From positions 1-11,785 of the forward strand of contig CAXTPP010000109.1 in assembly GCA_964246185.1 (NCBI GenBank): a stretch of 11,785 bases of DNA. The letters are read 5' to 3'. The translations under genes were made by a program, and so were the position numbers. The notes below the pieces were generated by a model. It saw nothing but the letters and a program-made list of their open reading frames with translations, had not been told where the DNA came from and ran no database searches. This document shows positions 1 to 6,814 of this stretch, piece by piece (positions within the stretch are counted from its first letter, which is position 1; each line of letters opens with the position of its first letter). The DNA is from LMUY01 sp964246185 (GTDB lineage: Bacteria; Pseudomonadota; Alphaproteobacteria; Acetobacterales; Acetobacteraceae).

Positions 1-127
1 GGGTGGTTGTGAGGGGACAATCCTAGTTGCTGAAAGCTTGACGCCACTGGCATACGTTAAGGGTTATACAGGCGATCAACTGCAACCGCTTACCTGGCTT
101 TTCTTGTTGCTTGCTTGGTAGTGAAAG

Positions 128-436
128 TCATGCTTGGAAAATTAACCTGTATGACTGTCCAAGCTCCGCCTGTAGCCTCTTCAGCAAGGCCTCGCCATCG
201 GCTTTGAATGCGACTTCTGCAACGGGATCATGGAAGCCGGACTGGCGGGGGTCGTCGCGGTCGAGCGTGTCGTCATACCGCAGCGCCCAGGCATCTAGAG
301 CGTCCTGTAAGCCCCGCGAGATCGATAAATCTGCGGGATTGACGTTATTTGCGCCAGCTTCGCTGCGCTCCCAGAGCGGGTAGCAATCGTAGTCCGCCAT
401 CAACTTGAGGTTGCGCGTCTTGGTTGCCGTCGTCAT
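128..436 (-). CDS. putative immunity protein of a polymorphic toxin
   Basis: A small acidic soluble protein of 102 residues with no signal peptide or membrane segment. Its ATG lies inside the stop of the toxin-tail gene upstream (ATGA, 433-436), and GGGAG sits about 10 bases before it. Such coupling is typical of toxin/immunity pairs. Visible features are an early DYDCYPLW stretch, a central helix around ALDAWALRYDDTLDRDDP and a C-terminal helix ending in a short hydrophobic strand. Small proteins of this general pattern occur as hypothetical proteins in many bacteria, but I cannot name a family. The immunity role is inferred from position and size: it would bind and neutralise the nuclease-like domain encoded just upstream. 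The frame is intact although the toxin frame is broken, consistent with retention for protection against sibling cells. GC content is lower than in the rest of the window, suggesting transfer. Confidence 0.65.
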   Translation of the reverse strand: MTTATKTRNLKLMADYDCYPLWERSEAGANNVNPADLSISRGLQDALDAWALRYDDTLDRDDPRQSGFHDPVAEVAFKADGEALLKRLQAELGQSYRLIFQA

Positions 437-1040
437 CGCAGGTTAGCTCCCACCACGTAACCATTGTTGCCTACCGTTATGGCCGTGCGCAACGTGCTGC
501 CCTCATAGTTTACCTCGTAAACGGGCCGTTTACCTTGCTGGCCGACAAGCTTTCCGTTTTCCAATGCTTCCATCAGGAAAGCTGGTATCTTGCTCTCAGG
601 TATTCCGGCTTGGGCAAACTCCGCGCCATGACGCTCGATGATGTGTTGCAGGCCAGACGACGAGTCACCCTGTTCCAGAAAGGCAATTTGGCCGCTGGGC
701 ATCCGCGTGGCGCCAACCACATCGGCTGGCGTGGTTTTAATGCCATTCTTGACAAGTTCATTGACCAGGTCACCCTTTGTCACCACTGCTGCATGGCCAA
801 CCTCGTTCGCGGCAACCTCCACACCTCCACGGCTCCTTTCCGTACCATGCCTGCGGCAATGGACGCTCCCCCGTCGGCGGCACCTTGGGCAAGGTCCACG
901 CCGGTGGCGACGCGGTCCGCCGTCTGGTCCGAAGCGCCCAAAGCCCGCGCACCGACGCCAGCTGCTTGGGAGGTCAGGGTGTGGTGGAACTCACCGGTCA
1001 CGCGGTGCGCACCCCAGCCACCAGTAGGCTTTAGCGTCAT
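433..1040 (-). pseudogene. orphan C-terminal tail of a polymorphic toxin, frameshifted
   Basis: Two frames on the minus strand together encode one protein tail. The first runs from about 1040 to the duplication at 815-830 and reads like the pre-toxin region of large secreted toxins (ASDQTADRVATGVDLAQGAA). The second runs from 822 to 433 and carries the toxin domain: SSGLQHIIERHGAEF followed by strands ending GNNGYVVGANL. The HIIxRH motif with a short beta-rich C-terminus resembles BECR-fold (barnase, EndoU, colicin E5/D, RelE-like) nuclease tails of phage and CDI-type toxins; that family call is from recollection. A perfect 8-bp tandem repeat shifts the frame. Removing one copy gives a continuous GAVEVAANEVGHAAV. 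The huge N-terminal secretion part is absent, so this is an orphan module. The apparent ATG at 1038-1040 overlaps the stop of the phosphotransferase gene and may be accidental. The 822 GTG could restart translation of the toxin domain alone. Confidence 0.65.
815..830. repeat. 8-bp perfect tandem duplication causing a frameshift
   Basis: Plus-strand ACCTCCAC occurs twice in direct succession (815-822 and 823-830), which is GTGGAGGT twice on the coding strand. Eight is not a multiple of three, so the extra copy moves the toxin tail out of frame and the first frame then stops at 780-782. Collapsing the repeat to one copy restores an uninterrupted reading frame across the junction. Both copies and the frame change are read directly from the sequence. 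Confidence 0.85.
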
Positions 1041-1768
1041 TTGAGGTGCTCGCGAGACCAAGCGAGGCAGGTGTTTGCCCAACACGCCATTGCCACGTCG
1101 CCCAGGTGCTCTGCCCGCGTAGCGATGCCTTTTTGCCTAAGCAACATTCCTGCAATCAGGTCACGCGCGCTCGGACCCGGATCATAGGCATTGACGAAGA
1201 CGCCCAGGCGGCGATGCTGGTGCTCGGGCGTGACATCCTGGTTGCCGATATCCAACCAAAGCCACGCAGCATATCCGAGGTCGTACGCGCGTGTGCCGGG
1301 ACAGGCCGCCTCGAAATCTATTATCGCGACGGGGAGACCATCGCGGAAAACGAAGTTGCAGGGGGAGAGGTCGTTGTGACAGACGACTTCCAAGCCTGCA
1401 TCACGCGCTGCTGGCGCTTGCAGCAAGGCGGCGGTCGCGTCGTGAAACCGGCGGATCAGCCGCGCTGCCGCTGCAAGAACAATGTCGGAGTGGTCAGCGC
1501 ATAGTTGGGACGGCACATCACCCGCAATCCAACCCAATGCTTCGCGCCCTGCGTCGTCGTGGCCCATCGGGTGCGGTGCGCCGTCGAAGCCGCAGTTGGC
1601 GAGATGCCATAGCAGGCTTTGCACGAACTCGGAGTTGGGCGCTGGCGTGCGGCGGACAGTGGACCCCACGCGTACAACGCGCGCCGTCGTGCGCCCGCCG
1701 GAAAGTGGATGCTCATCACTCTCGTTCGGCACTTTGCCCTTCCCACCACCCTCCACGCTCGTTCCCAT
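1037..1768 (-). CDS. APH-family phosphotransferase (aminoglycoside/choline kinase-like)
   Basis: A soluble cytoplasmic kinase-like protein of 243 residues from the ATG at 1768. The Brenner catalytic motif is clear: H131-N-D133 with N138 (CHNDLSPCNFVF), then the metal-binding D151-F-E153 in AIIDFEAACPGTRAYDLGYA. The N-lobe is short (LSGGRTTARVVRVGSTVRR, then a GFDGAP segment), as in a subgroup of small APH-fold proteins of about 220-260 residues. The family transfers phosphate from ATP or GTP to hydroxyl groups of small molecules; the substrate cannot be told here, and resistance should not be assumed. A GTG at 1732 preceded by a purine-rich GGAGGGTGGGAAGG stretch is a better supported start than the ATG and would give 231 residues. 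The stop codon overlaps the ATG of the toxin remnant (ATGA). GC is lower than in the genes to the right. Confidence 0.8.
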   Translation of the reverse strand: MGTSVEGGGKGKVPNESDEHPLSGGRTTARVVRVGSTVRRTPAPNSEFVQSLLWHLANCGFDGAPHPMGHDDAGREALGWIAGDVPSQLCADHSDIVLAAAARLIRRFHDATAALLQAPAARDAGLEVVCHNDLSPCNFVFRDGLPVAIIDFEAACPGTRAYDLGYAAWLWLDIGNQDVTPEHQHRRLGVFVNAYDPGPSARDLIAGMLLRQKGIATRAEHLGDVAMACWANTCLAWSREHLK

Positions 1769-1807
1769 CAGGCGGCAGCTGCGGTAGAGGACTGTTCATC
1801 ACTGCGG

Positions 1808-1846
1808 CCCCCCTCACCCCCGCCCTCTCCCGCAAGGGGGACGGAG
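1808..1846. repeat. GC-rich REP-like intergenic element
   Basis: Between the MFS gene and the phosphotransferase gene lies a C-rich stretch containing CTCACCCCCGCCCTCTCCCG followed by CAAGGGGGACGG. It resembles the degenerate dispersed intergenic repeats of proteobacteria whose core is CTCTCCCGC-AAG-GGGGAG. A short imperfect hairpin (TCCC, loop GCAAG, GGGA) is possible and could end transcription of the transporter gene. Only one copy is present in the window, so repeat status rests on recollection of similar elements. Confidence 0.35.
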
Positions 1847-1854
1847 AAGCCGAA

Positions 1855-3159
1855 CTACTCCGCCGGAACCCGCCGCACCGCCGGCGCATCCTCCAGCCGC
1901 CCATCGTGCGGCAGCGCCAGCACCACGACCATGCCGACCAGCCCCGCCGCCGCCAGCATCCACAGCCCGCTGTCGAAGCTGCCGGTCAAATCCCGCATGT
2001 ACCCCATCGCATACGGCCCGAAGAACCCGGCCAGGTTGCCGATCGCGTTCACCGTCGCGATCCCGCCTGCCGCCGCGGCCCCCGACAGGAACGCGGTCGG
2101 CAGCGTCCAGATGACAGGCAGGCAGGCGAAGATGCCGAACCCGGCGATGGTCAGGCAGGCCATCTTCAACACCGGGTCAGCGAACACGGTGGACGCGGCG
2201 ATGCCCGCCGCGGCCACGAGCAGGGCGAAGGCGGCGTGGCCCTTGCGCTCGCGGCGCGCGTCCGAGTGGCGGCCCCACCAGACCATGCCGACCAGGCCCA
2301 CGACGTAGGGCAGCGTGGTGACCAGGCCGATCTGCAGGTTGCTCAGGCCGCCGAAGCCCTTGATGATGGTCGGCAGGAAGAAGCTCAGGCCGTAATTGGC
2401 CGCGTTGGCGCCGAAGTAGATCACCGCCACCGCCAGCACGCGCGGGTTGGTGATGGCCTGCAGCACCGAGAAATGGCCGGCCTGCTCCTTCGCCTGGCGC
2501 TCCTGCTGCAGCCGCTGCATCAGCCAGTCGCGCTCGTCCGGCGCCAGCCACTGCGCGTCCGCCGGCTTGTCGGTGAGGTAGAAGTACACCACGAACGACA
2601 GCAGCAGCGCCGGCGCCGCCTCGACGATGTAGAGCCATTGCCAGCCGTGCAGGCCCAGCATCCCGTCCAGGTCGAGCAGCTTGCCGGAGATCGGGCCGCC
2701 GATGACGGTGGAGAGCGGGATGGCGGCCATGAACAGGCCGACGATGCGCGCCCGCTCCTTGGCGGGGAACCACAGCGTCAGGAAGAAGATGATGCCGGGG
2801 AAGAAGCCGGCCTCCGCGAAGCCCAGCAGGACACGGATGGCGTAGAAGCTGTACTCGCCGGTGACGAAGGCGGTGGCGCCGGACACGACGCCCCAGGTCA
2901 GCATGATGCGGGCGATCCACTTGCGCGCGCCGAACTTCTCCAGGAGCAGGTTGGACGGCACCTCGAACACGAAGTAGGCCACGAAGAAGATGCCGGCGCC
3001 GAAACCGAACGCCTTTTCGGACAGGCCGATGTCGCCGCTCATGGTCAGCTTGGCGAAACCGACGTTCACCCGGTCCAGGTAGGCCACGAAGTAGCACAGC
3101 ACCAGGAACGGCACGAGCCGCAGCGTCACCCGGCGGATGGTCCGGCTTTCCAGCTCCAT
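1855..3159 (-). CDS. MFS transporter, anion:cation symporter (ACS) family
   Basis: An inner-membrane permease of 434 residues with about 12 hydrophobic segments, split into two halves by a charged central loop (residues about 190-220: TDKPADAQWLAPDERDWLMQRLQQERQAKEQ). TM1 carries the ACS hallmark YLDRVNVGFA (D29, R30, N32), and the loop after TM2 carries a motif A variant, EKFGARKWIARI. The late GFFGPYAMGYMRDLTGSF segment is also typical. Members import organic anions such as tartrate, phthalate, glucarate or hydroxyphenylacetate with protons; no catabolic gene lies next to it, so the substrate is open. I chose the ATG at 3159 because AGGGGAG precedes it by 8 bases and homology begins there. 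An in-frame start 45 bases upstream (3204) adds an arginine-rich leader unlike the family. There is a 79-bp gap from the DUF3140 gene upstream. Confidence 0.88.
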   Translation of the reverse strand: MELESRTIRRVTLRLVPFLVLCYFVAYLDRVNVGFAKLTMSGDIGLSEKAFGFGAGIFFVAYFVFEVPSNLLLEKFGARKWIARIMLTWGVVSGATAFVTGEYSFYAIRVLLGFAEAGFFPGIIFFLTLWFPAKERARIVGLFMAAIPLSTVIGGPISGKLLDLDGMLGLHGWQWLYIVEAAPALLLSFVVYFYLTDKPADAQWLAPDERDWLMQRLQQERQAKEQAGHFSVLQAITNPRVLAVAVIYFGANAANYGLSFFLPTIIKGFGGLSNLQIGLVTTLPYVVGLVGMVWWGRHSDARRERKGHAAFALLVAAAGIAASTVFADPVLKMACLTIAGFGIFACLPVIWTLPTAFLSGAAAAGGIATVNAIGNLAGFFGPYAMGYMRDLTGSFDSGLWMLAAAGLVGMVVVLALPHDGRLEDAPAVRRVPAE

Positions 3160-3238
3160 GGCCGCATCTCCCCTGCGTGCCCGCCTTGGCGCGGGCCATT
3201 GCACCGGACACTGGCGAAGCGGCGGGCGGCTGCCAAGC

Positions 3239-3601
3239 CTATTTCAGCGGGTCGTGGCCCCAGTTCATCAGCGACTTGCGCCAGCGTGTGTCCGTCACGT
3301 CGCCGCCGGGTCGCTGCTTGGAGTGGCGGTGCACGTAGCCGACCACCTTGCGCATCGCCTCGTAGTCGGCCTCGTCCAGGTCGGCGGCCTTCTTGGCGCG
3401 CAGCTCCAGGATGCGGCGGCCCATCTCGTGGCCGACCGACTCCTCGCCGCCGCCATGCGCCTTCTCGCCCTCGTGGGTCATGCCGACGGTGCGGCTCTCC
3501 TCCCCGTCCAGCCACTTGCGCAGGGTGGCCGGCGTCATGTTCGCCAGCTGCTTGAATTCCTGCGCGGTGGCCTTCCGCTCCGCCTCGTCCATCTCAGCCA
3601 T
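3239..3601 (-). CDS. DUF3140 family protein
   Basis: A small soluble protein of 120 residues, without signal peptide or membrane segment, matching the DUF3140 family over its whole length as I remember it. Conserved stretches are QLANMTPATLRKWLDGEES, ESVGHEMGRRILELRAKK, and the C-terminal KVVGYVHRHSKQRPGGDV and SLMNWGHDPLK. The molecular function of the family is not known to me. The composition, rich in charged residues with a helix-like N-terminal half, would suit a small nucleic-acid or protein-binding factor, but that is a guess. Its ATG (3599-3601) lies inside the end of the DUF5872 gene (8-bp overlap), so the two are surely co-transcribed and probably translationally coupled. A second in-frame ATG three codons later is a possible start. 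Confidence 0.85.
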   Translation of the reverse strand: MAEMDEAERKATAQEFKQLANMTPATLRKWLDGEESRTVGMTHEGEKAHGGGEESVGHEMGRRILELRAKKAADLDEADYEAMRKVVGYVHRHSKQRPGGDVTDTRWRKSLMNWGHDPLK

Positions 3602-4112
3602 GGGCGTGCAGCGCCTTCTCCAGCTCCGCCTTCTTCATGCGGGCGCGCCCCTTGATGCCCTTGCTGGCCGCCTGTTTCAGCAGCTCGGCGCGGGTGCTGG
3701 CATGGCCCCCGTGCTTGGCGTCCCGATGCTCGGCCGTCTTGGCCGCCACGTCCTTCGGCTGGGCGGAGTGCTGCCGGCCCTTGGCGGTGTCCGCCCGCTT
3801 CTTGTCCGAAGTGCGCTTGTACTCGCTGTCGGTCAGCTCGTCCCGCGCCTCCTTGGGCAGGTAGCGCTCGCCGGTCTTGCCGCTTTCCTCGCCGGACTTG
3901 GTGCCCCAATCCTCGCGGCCCCACTGCACCAGGTGGTTGTCCGACGATTTCTCGCCCTGGTAGCCGCCCCCCTCGTGCTTGTACTCGCTCACCGCCATCT
4001 GCGCCTTGCGCGCGGACCACTGGCCGGGCTTGCCGCCCTTGTCGCCCTCCGTGACCGCTTCCTTCACCTTCTCCCACAGCTTGGGATCGGTCTTCTCCGC
4101 ACCCTTGGCCAT
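3594..4112 (-). CDS. DUF5872 family protein with a Rho-N/SAP-like C-terminal motif
   Basis: A very hydrophilic, lysine-rich protein of 172 residues. Residues 1-90 match the DUF5872 pattern: DPKLWEKVKEAVTEGDKGGKPG, WSARKAQMAVSEYKHEGGGY, then WGTKSGEESGKTGERYLPKEA. A low-complexity basic linker follows. The last ~35 residues (TRAELLKQAASKGIKGRARMKKAELEKAL) look like the short helix-extended-helix motif of Rho N-terminal or SAP domains, which bind nucleic acid. The ATG at 4112 has a strong AGGAGGG 7 bases upstream, so it is translated independently of der, whose stop lies 44 bp away. The same frame stays open far upstream, but that stretch is only the complement frame of der and bamB. The function is unknown; a role on DNA or RNA, perhaps in stress tolerance, is inference from the basic composition and the C-terminal motif. 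Confidence 0.85.
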   Translation of the reverse strand: MAKGAEKTDPKLWEKVKEAVTEGDKGGKPGQWSARKAQMAVSEYKHEGGGYQGEKSSDNHLVQWGREDWGTKSGEESGKTGERYLPKEARDELTDSEYKRTSDKKRADTAKGRQHSAQPKDVAAKTAEHRDAKHGGHASTRAELLKQAASKGIKGRARMKKAELEKALHAHG

Positions 4113-4156
4113 CGCATCGCCCTCCTGACCCGGCAACGCCGGCCAGGCGCGCAAGT

Positions 4157-5485
4157 TCAGTCGTCCGCGTAAGGGTTCTTGGTGCCGCGGAACTGCAAGC
4201 GCACCGGCGTGCCGGGCAGCGCGAACGTGTCCCGCAAGCCGTTCACCAGGTAGCGGCGGTAGTCCTCCGGCGTCTGCTCCGCCCTGGTGCCGAAGATGAC
4301 GAAGGTGGGCGGGCGCGCCTTGGGCTGCGTCATGTAGCGCAGCTTCAGCCGCCGGCCATCGACCAGCGGCGCGGCATGGCGTTCCAGCGCCGCCTCGAAC
4401 CAGCGGTTCAGCTCGCCGGTGGCCACCCGGGTGTTCCACACGGCATGGGCGCGGCGCACCGCGGGCAGCAGCTTGTCCACCCCGGCGCCCGTCATGCCCG
4501 AGAGCGTCACCACGGGGATGCCCTTCATCTGCGCCAGGCTGGTCTCCAGGCGGTCGGACACTCCCTTGCGCGCGGCGTTGCGGTCTGGCGCCGCGTCCCA
4601 CTTGTTCAGCGCCAGCACGCAGCCGCGGCCCTCGCGCTCGACCAGCCGGGCGATCTGCAGGTCCTGCTCGTGCAGCCCCTCCACCGCATCGACGCACAGC
4701 ACGACGATCTCGGCCATCTTCAGCGCCTCGATGGTGGCCGACACGCTCATCTTCTCCAGCGAGGCCTCGATCCGCGCCTTCTTGCGCAGCCCGGCGGTAT
4801 CGACCAGCTCGATCGGCCCCACGTCGTCGTGCAGCCGCACCGTCACCGCGTCCCGCGTCAGGCCCGGCTCCGGCCCGGTGATCATGCGCTCCTCGCCCAG
4901 CAGCCGGTTCAGCAGGGTGGACTTGCCCGCGTTCGGCCGGCCCACCACGGCCAGCCGCAGCGGGCGGTCCGCCTCGTCCGCTTCCTGCGGCTCCGGCAGC
5001 CGGTCGGCGATCTCGCCCATCAGGTTGGCCAGCCCGTCGCCATGCTCGGCGGACACCGCCAGCGGCTCGCCCAAACCGAGGCTGTAGGCGTCCATCGCCG
5101 CCTGCGCGCCGCCGCGGCCTTCCGCCTTGTTGGCCACCAGCAGCACCGGGCGGCCCTGGCGGCGCAGCCAGGCGGCGAAATGGCTGTCCGCCGGGGTGAT
5201 GCCGGTGCGGGCGTCCACCACGAACACCACCAGGTCCGCCGTGCCGACCGCGGCCTCGGAGCTGGCGCGCATCCGGCCGTACAGGCTGTCCGGCGCGCTC
5301 TCCTCCAGCCCGGCGGTGTCCACCAGCCGCACCATGCGGCCGCGCAGCTGGGCGGTCGCGTCCTTGCGGTCCCGGGTGACGCCGGGCGTGTCGGCCACCA
5401 GCGCGTGGCGGCGTCCGGCCAGGCGGTTGAACAGGGTGCTCTTGCCCACGTTCGGCCGCCCGGCGATGACCACGGTTGGCAGCAC
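4157..5485 (-). CDS. der: ribosome-assembly GTPase Der (EngA)
   Basis: The essential double GTPase that helps mature the 50S ribosomal subunit in the cytoplasm. At 442 residues it is normal length. G domain 1 has the P-loop GRPNVGKST (9-17), TPGVTRD switch I, DTAG (56-59) and NKAE (119-122, a variant of NKxD). G domain 2 has GRPNAGKST (182-190), PGLTRD, DTAG (229-232) and NKWD (294-297). The remaining ~100 residues form the KH-like RNA-binding domain (RRLKLRYMTQPKARPPTFVIF) and end in RGTKNPYADD. The start codon is GTG at 5485, three bases after the bamB stop, with only a weak purine stretch before it, so translation probably depends on coupling to bamB. The gene order YfgM-BamB-Der matches that of E. 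coli. No missing residue was noticed. Confidence 0.97.
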   Translation of the reverse strand: MLPTVVIAGRPNVGKSTLFNRLAGRRHALVADTPGVTRDRKDATAQLRGRMVRLVDTAGLEESAPDSLYGRMRASSEAAVGTADLVVFVVDARTGITPADSHFAAWLRRQGRPVLLVANKAEGRGGAQAAMDAYSLGLGEPLAVSAEHGDGLANLMGEIADRLPEPQEADEADRPLRLAVVGRPNAGKSTLLNRLLGEERMITGPEPGLTRDAVTVRLHDDVGPIELVDTAGLRKKARIEASLEKMSVSATIEALKMAEIVVLCVDAVEGLHEQDLQIARLVEREGRGCVLALNKWDAAPDRNAARKGVSDRLETSLAQMKGIPVVTLSGMTGAGVDKLLPAVRRAHAVWNTRVATGELNRWFEAALERHAAPLVDGRRLKLRYMTQPKARPPTFVIFGTRAEQTPEDYRRYLVNGLRDTFALPGTPVRLQFRGTKNPYADD

Positions 5486-5488
5486 GGC

Positions 5489-6814
5489 TCAGCCCAGCGC
5501 CGAGAGGGTCGAGTCTTCGGTGATCACGAACATCTTGCCCATCGCCGCCACCATGGCCACGGAAACCTCCTGCGGCAGCTTTTGCTCGCCCAGCACCGCG
5601 CCGGTCGCCGGGTTGACCGCGATCAGCTTCTGCGTGGACCCGGCGAGGTAAAGGTACTGCCCGCCCAGCAGCGGCCCGGTCCAGTAGATCGGCTCCTGCA
5701 GCTTCTTCTCGTTGCCGTAGCGCGGCAGCTGGGTGAGCCAGCGCACCCGGCCATCGACGCGGCTGAGGCACGCCAGCGTCTGGTCCTCGGTCAGCACGAA
5801 AATCCAGTCCCCGGCGATCCACGGGGTGTGCTGGCCCGACATCTCGCGCTCCCACAGCCGCCGGCCGGAGCGCAGGTCCAGCGCCACCATCAGGCCGCCG
5901 ACGCCGACCGCGTACACGGTCGATTGCACGATCACCGGCAGCGCGCGGATGGCGGACAGGTCGGCCGCGCTGTTGCGGCCCCGCGCGCCGGCCAGGCTGT
6001 CGCTCCAGACCAGGGTGCCGGTCTCCGCCCGCAGCGCCACCAGGTCGCCGGAGCCGAAGCCGCAGACCACGATGCCGTCGGCATAGGCGGGCGAAGGCTC
6101 CCCCAGCACGATGGTGGCGGACGCGGTGGCCTGGTAGCTCCACAGCTTCTTGCCGTCCGCCCGGGCCAGGGCGACCATGCGCTCGTCCAAGGTGGGCAGG
6201 AACAGGCGGCCCTCCACCAGCGTCGGCGCGGCCCGGGCCGGCGCATCCAGCGGCACGCGCCAGGTGATGTCGCCGGTGGCGGCCTCCAGCGCCAGCACCT
6301 CGGCGCGTCCGGTGCTGGCGAACACGACGCTGCCGTCCACCACGATGCCGCCGCCCAGGTTGCTGCTGCGGTCCTTCTTGGGCTTGGTCCGCGTCCTCCA
6401 GCGCCGGGCGCCGGTCGCCGCGTCGAACGCCGACACCGAGCCGTCGGAATCCATGGCGAACACCTGGCCGCCGGCGATCGCCGGGGTGCCGGTGATCTTG
6501 CGCCGGTAGCCGCCGCCCTCGCCGATCGACTGGCGCCAGGAGCGGCTGAGGTCGCCCAGCGCCAGGTTGCCCATGGTGTGCGCCGGGTTGCCGCCGGCCT
6601 GCGGCCACTCGGCGTTCGTCACGGCGGGGGGCAGGTTGACCGCGGTGCGGAACGCCGGGTCCACCTGCAGGCCGCGGACGGACGCGGTCACCGCCTCGCG
6701 CTTGCCGGGGATCGCGTCCTTCTCCTTGTCGAACAGGTTGTCCCAGTCGATGCAGCCGGGCAGCGCCGCGGCGGGGGCCAGCGCTGCCGCCCGCAACAGG
6801 GTGCGACGTCTCAT
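5489..6814 (-). CDS. bamB: BamB-like outer-membrane assembly lipoprotein, PQQ-type beta-propeller
   Basis: A 441-residue protein made of repeats of the PQQ beta-propeller type (for example TGTPAIAGGQVFAMDSDGSVSAFDAATGARRW and similar units to the C-terminus, about eight blades expected). BamB is the accessory lipoprotein of the BAM complex, which inserts beta-barrel proteins into the outer membrane from the periplasmic side. The N-terminus MRRRTLLRAAALAPAAALPGC is a lipoprotein signal: a basic start with three arginines, a hydrophobic core and a lipobox LPGC with the lipidated cysteine at 21. The proline at -2 is unusual but tolerable. It is longer than E. coli BamB (~390) because of an N-terminal linker. 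The ATG at 6814 shares an ATGA with the stop of the YfgM-like gene, and der follows 3 bp after the stop, so the three form an operon. The assignment rests on fold plus synteny. Confidence 0.88.
   Translation of the reverse strand: MRRRTLLRAAALAPAAALPGCIDWDNLFDKEKDAIPGKREAVTASVRGLQVDPAFRTAVNLPPAVTNAEWPQAGGNPAHTMGNLALGDLSRSWRQSIGEGGGYRRKITGTPAIAGGQVFAMDSDGSVSAFDAATGARRWRTRTKPKKDRSSNLGGGIVVDGSVVFASTGRAEVLALEAATGDITWRVPLDAPARAAPTLVEGRLFLPTLDERMVALARADGKKLWSYQATASATIVLGEPSPAYADGIVVCGFGSGDLVALRAETGTLVWSDSLAGARGRNSAADLSAIRALPVIVQSTVYAVGVGGLMVALDLRSGRRLWEREMSGQHTPWIAGDWIFVLTEDQTLACLSRVDGRVRWLTQLPRYGNEKKLQEPIYWTGPLLGGQYLYLAGSTQKLIAVNPATGAVLGEQKLPQEVSVAMVAAMGKMFVITEDSTLSALG

Noticed and set aside
1..127. 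Possible mobile-element end or fragment of a gene
   Set aside because: No terminal inverted repeat, no recognisable protein in any frame, and stops break all readings; nothing can be claimed.
1291..3555. A plus-strand open frame of about 750 codons opposite the MFS transporter
   Set aside because: No motif, no credible start, strongly biased composition; the transporter on the other strand is clear.
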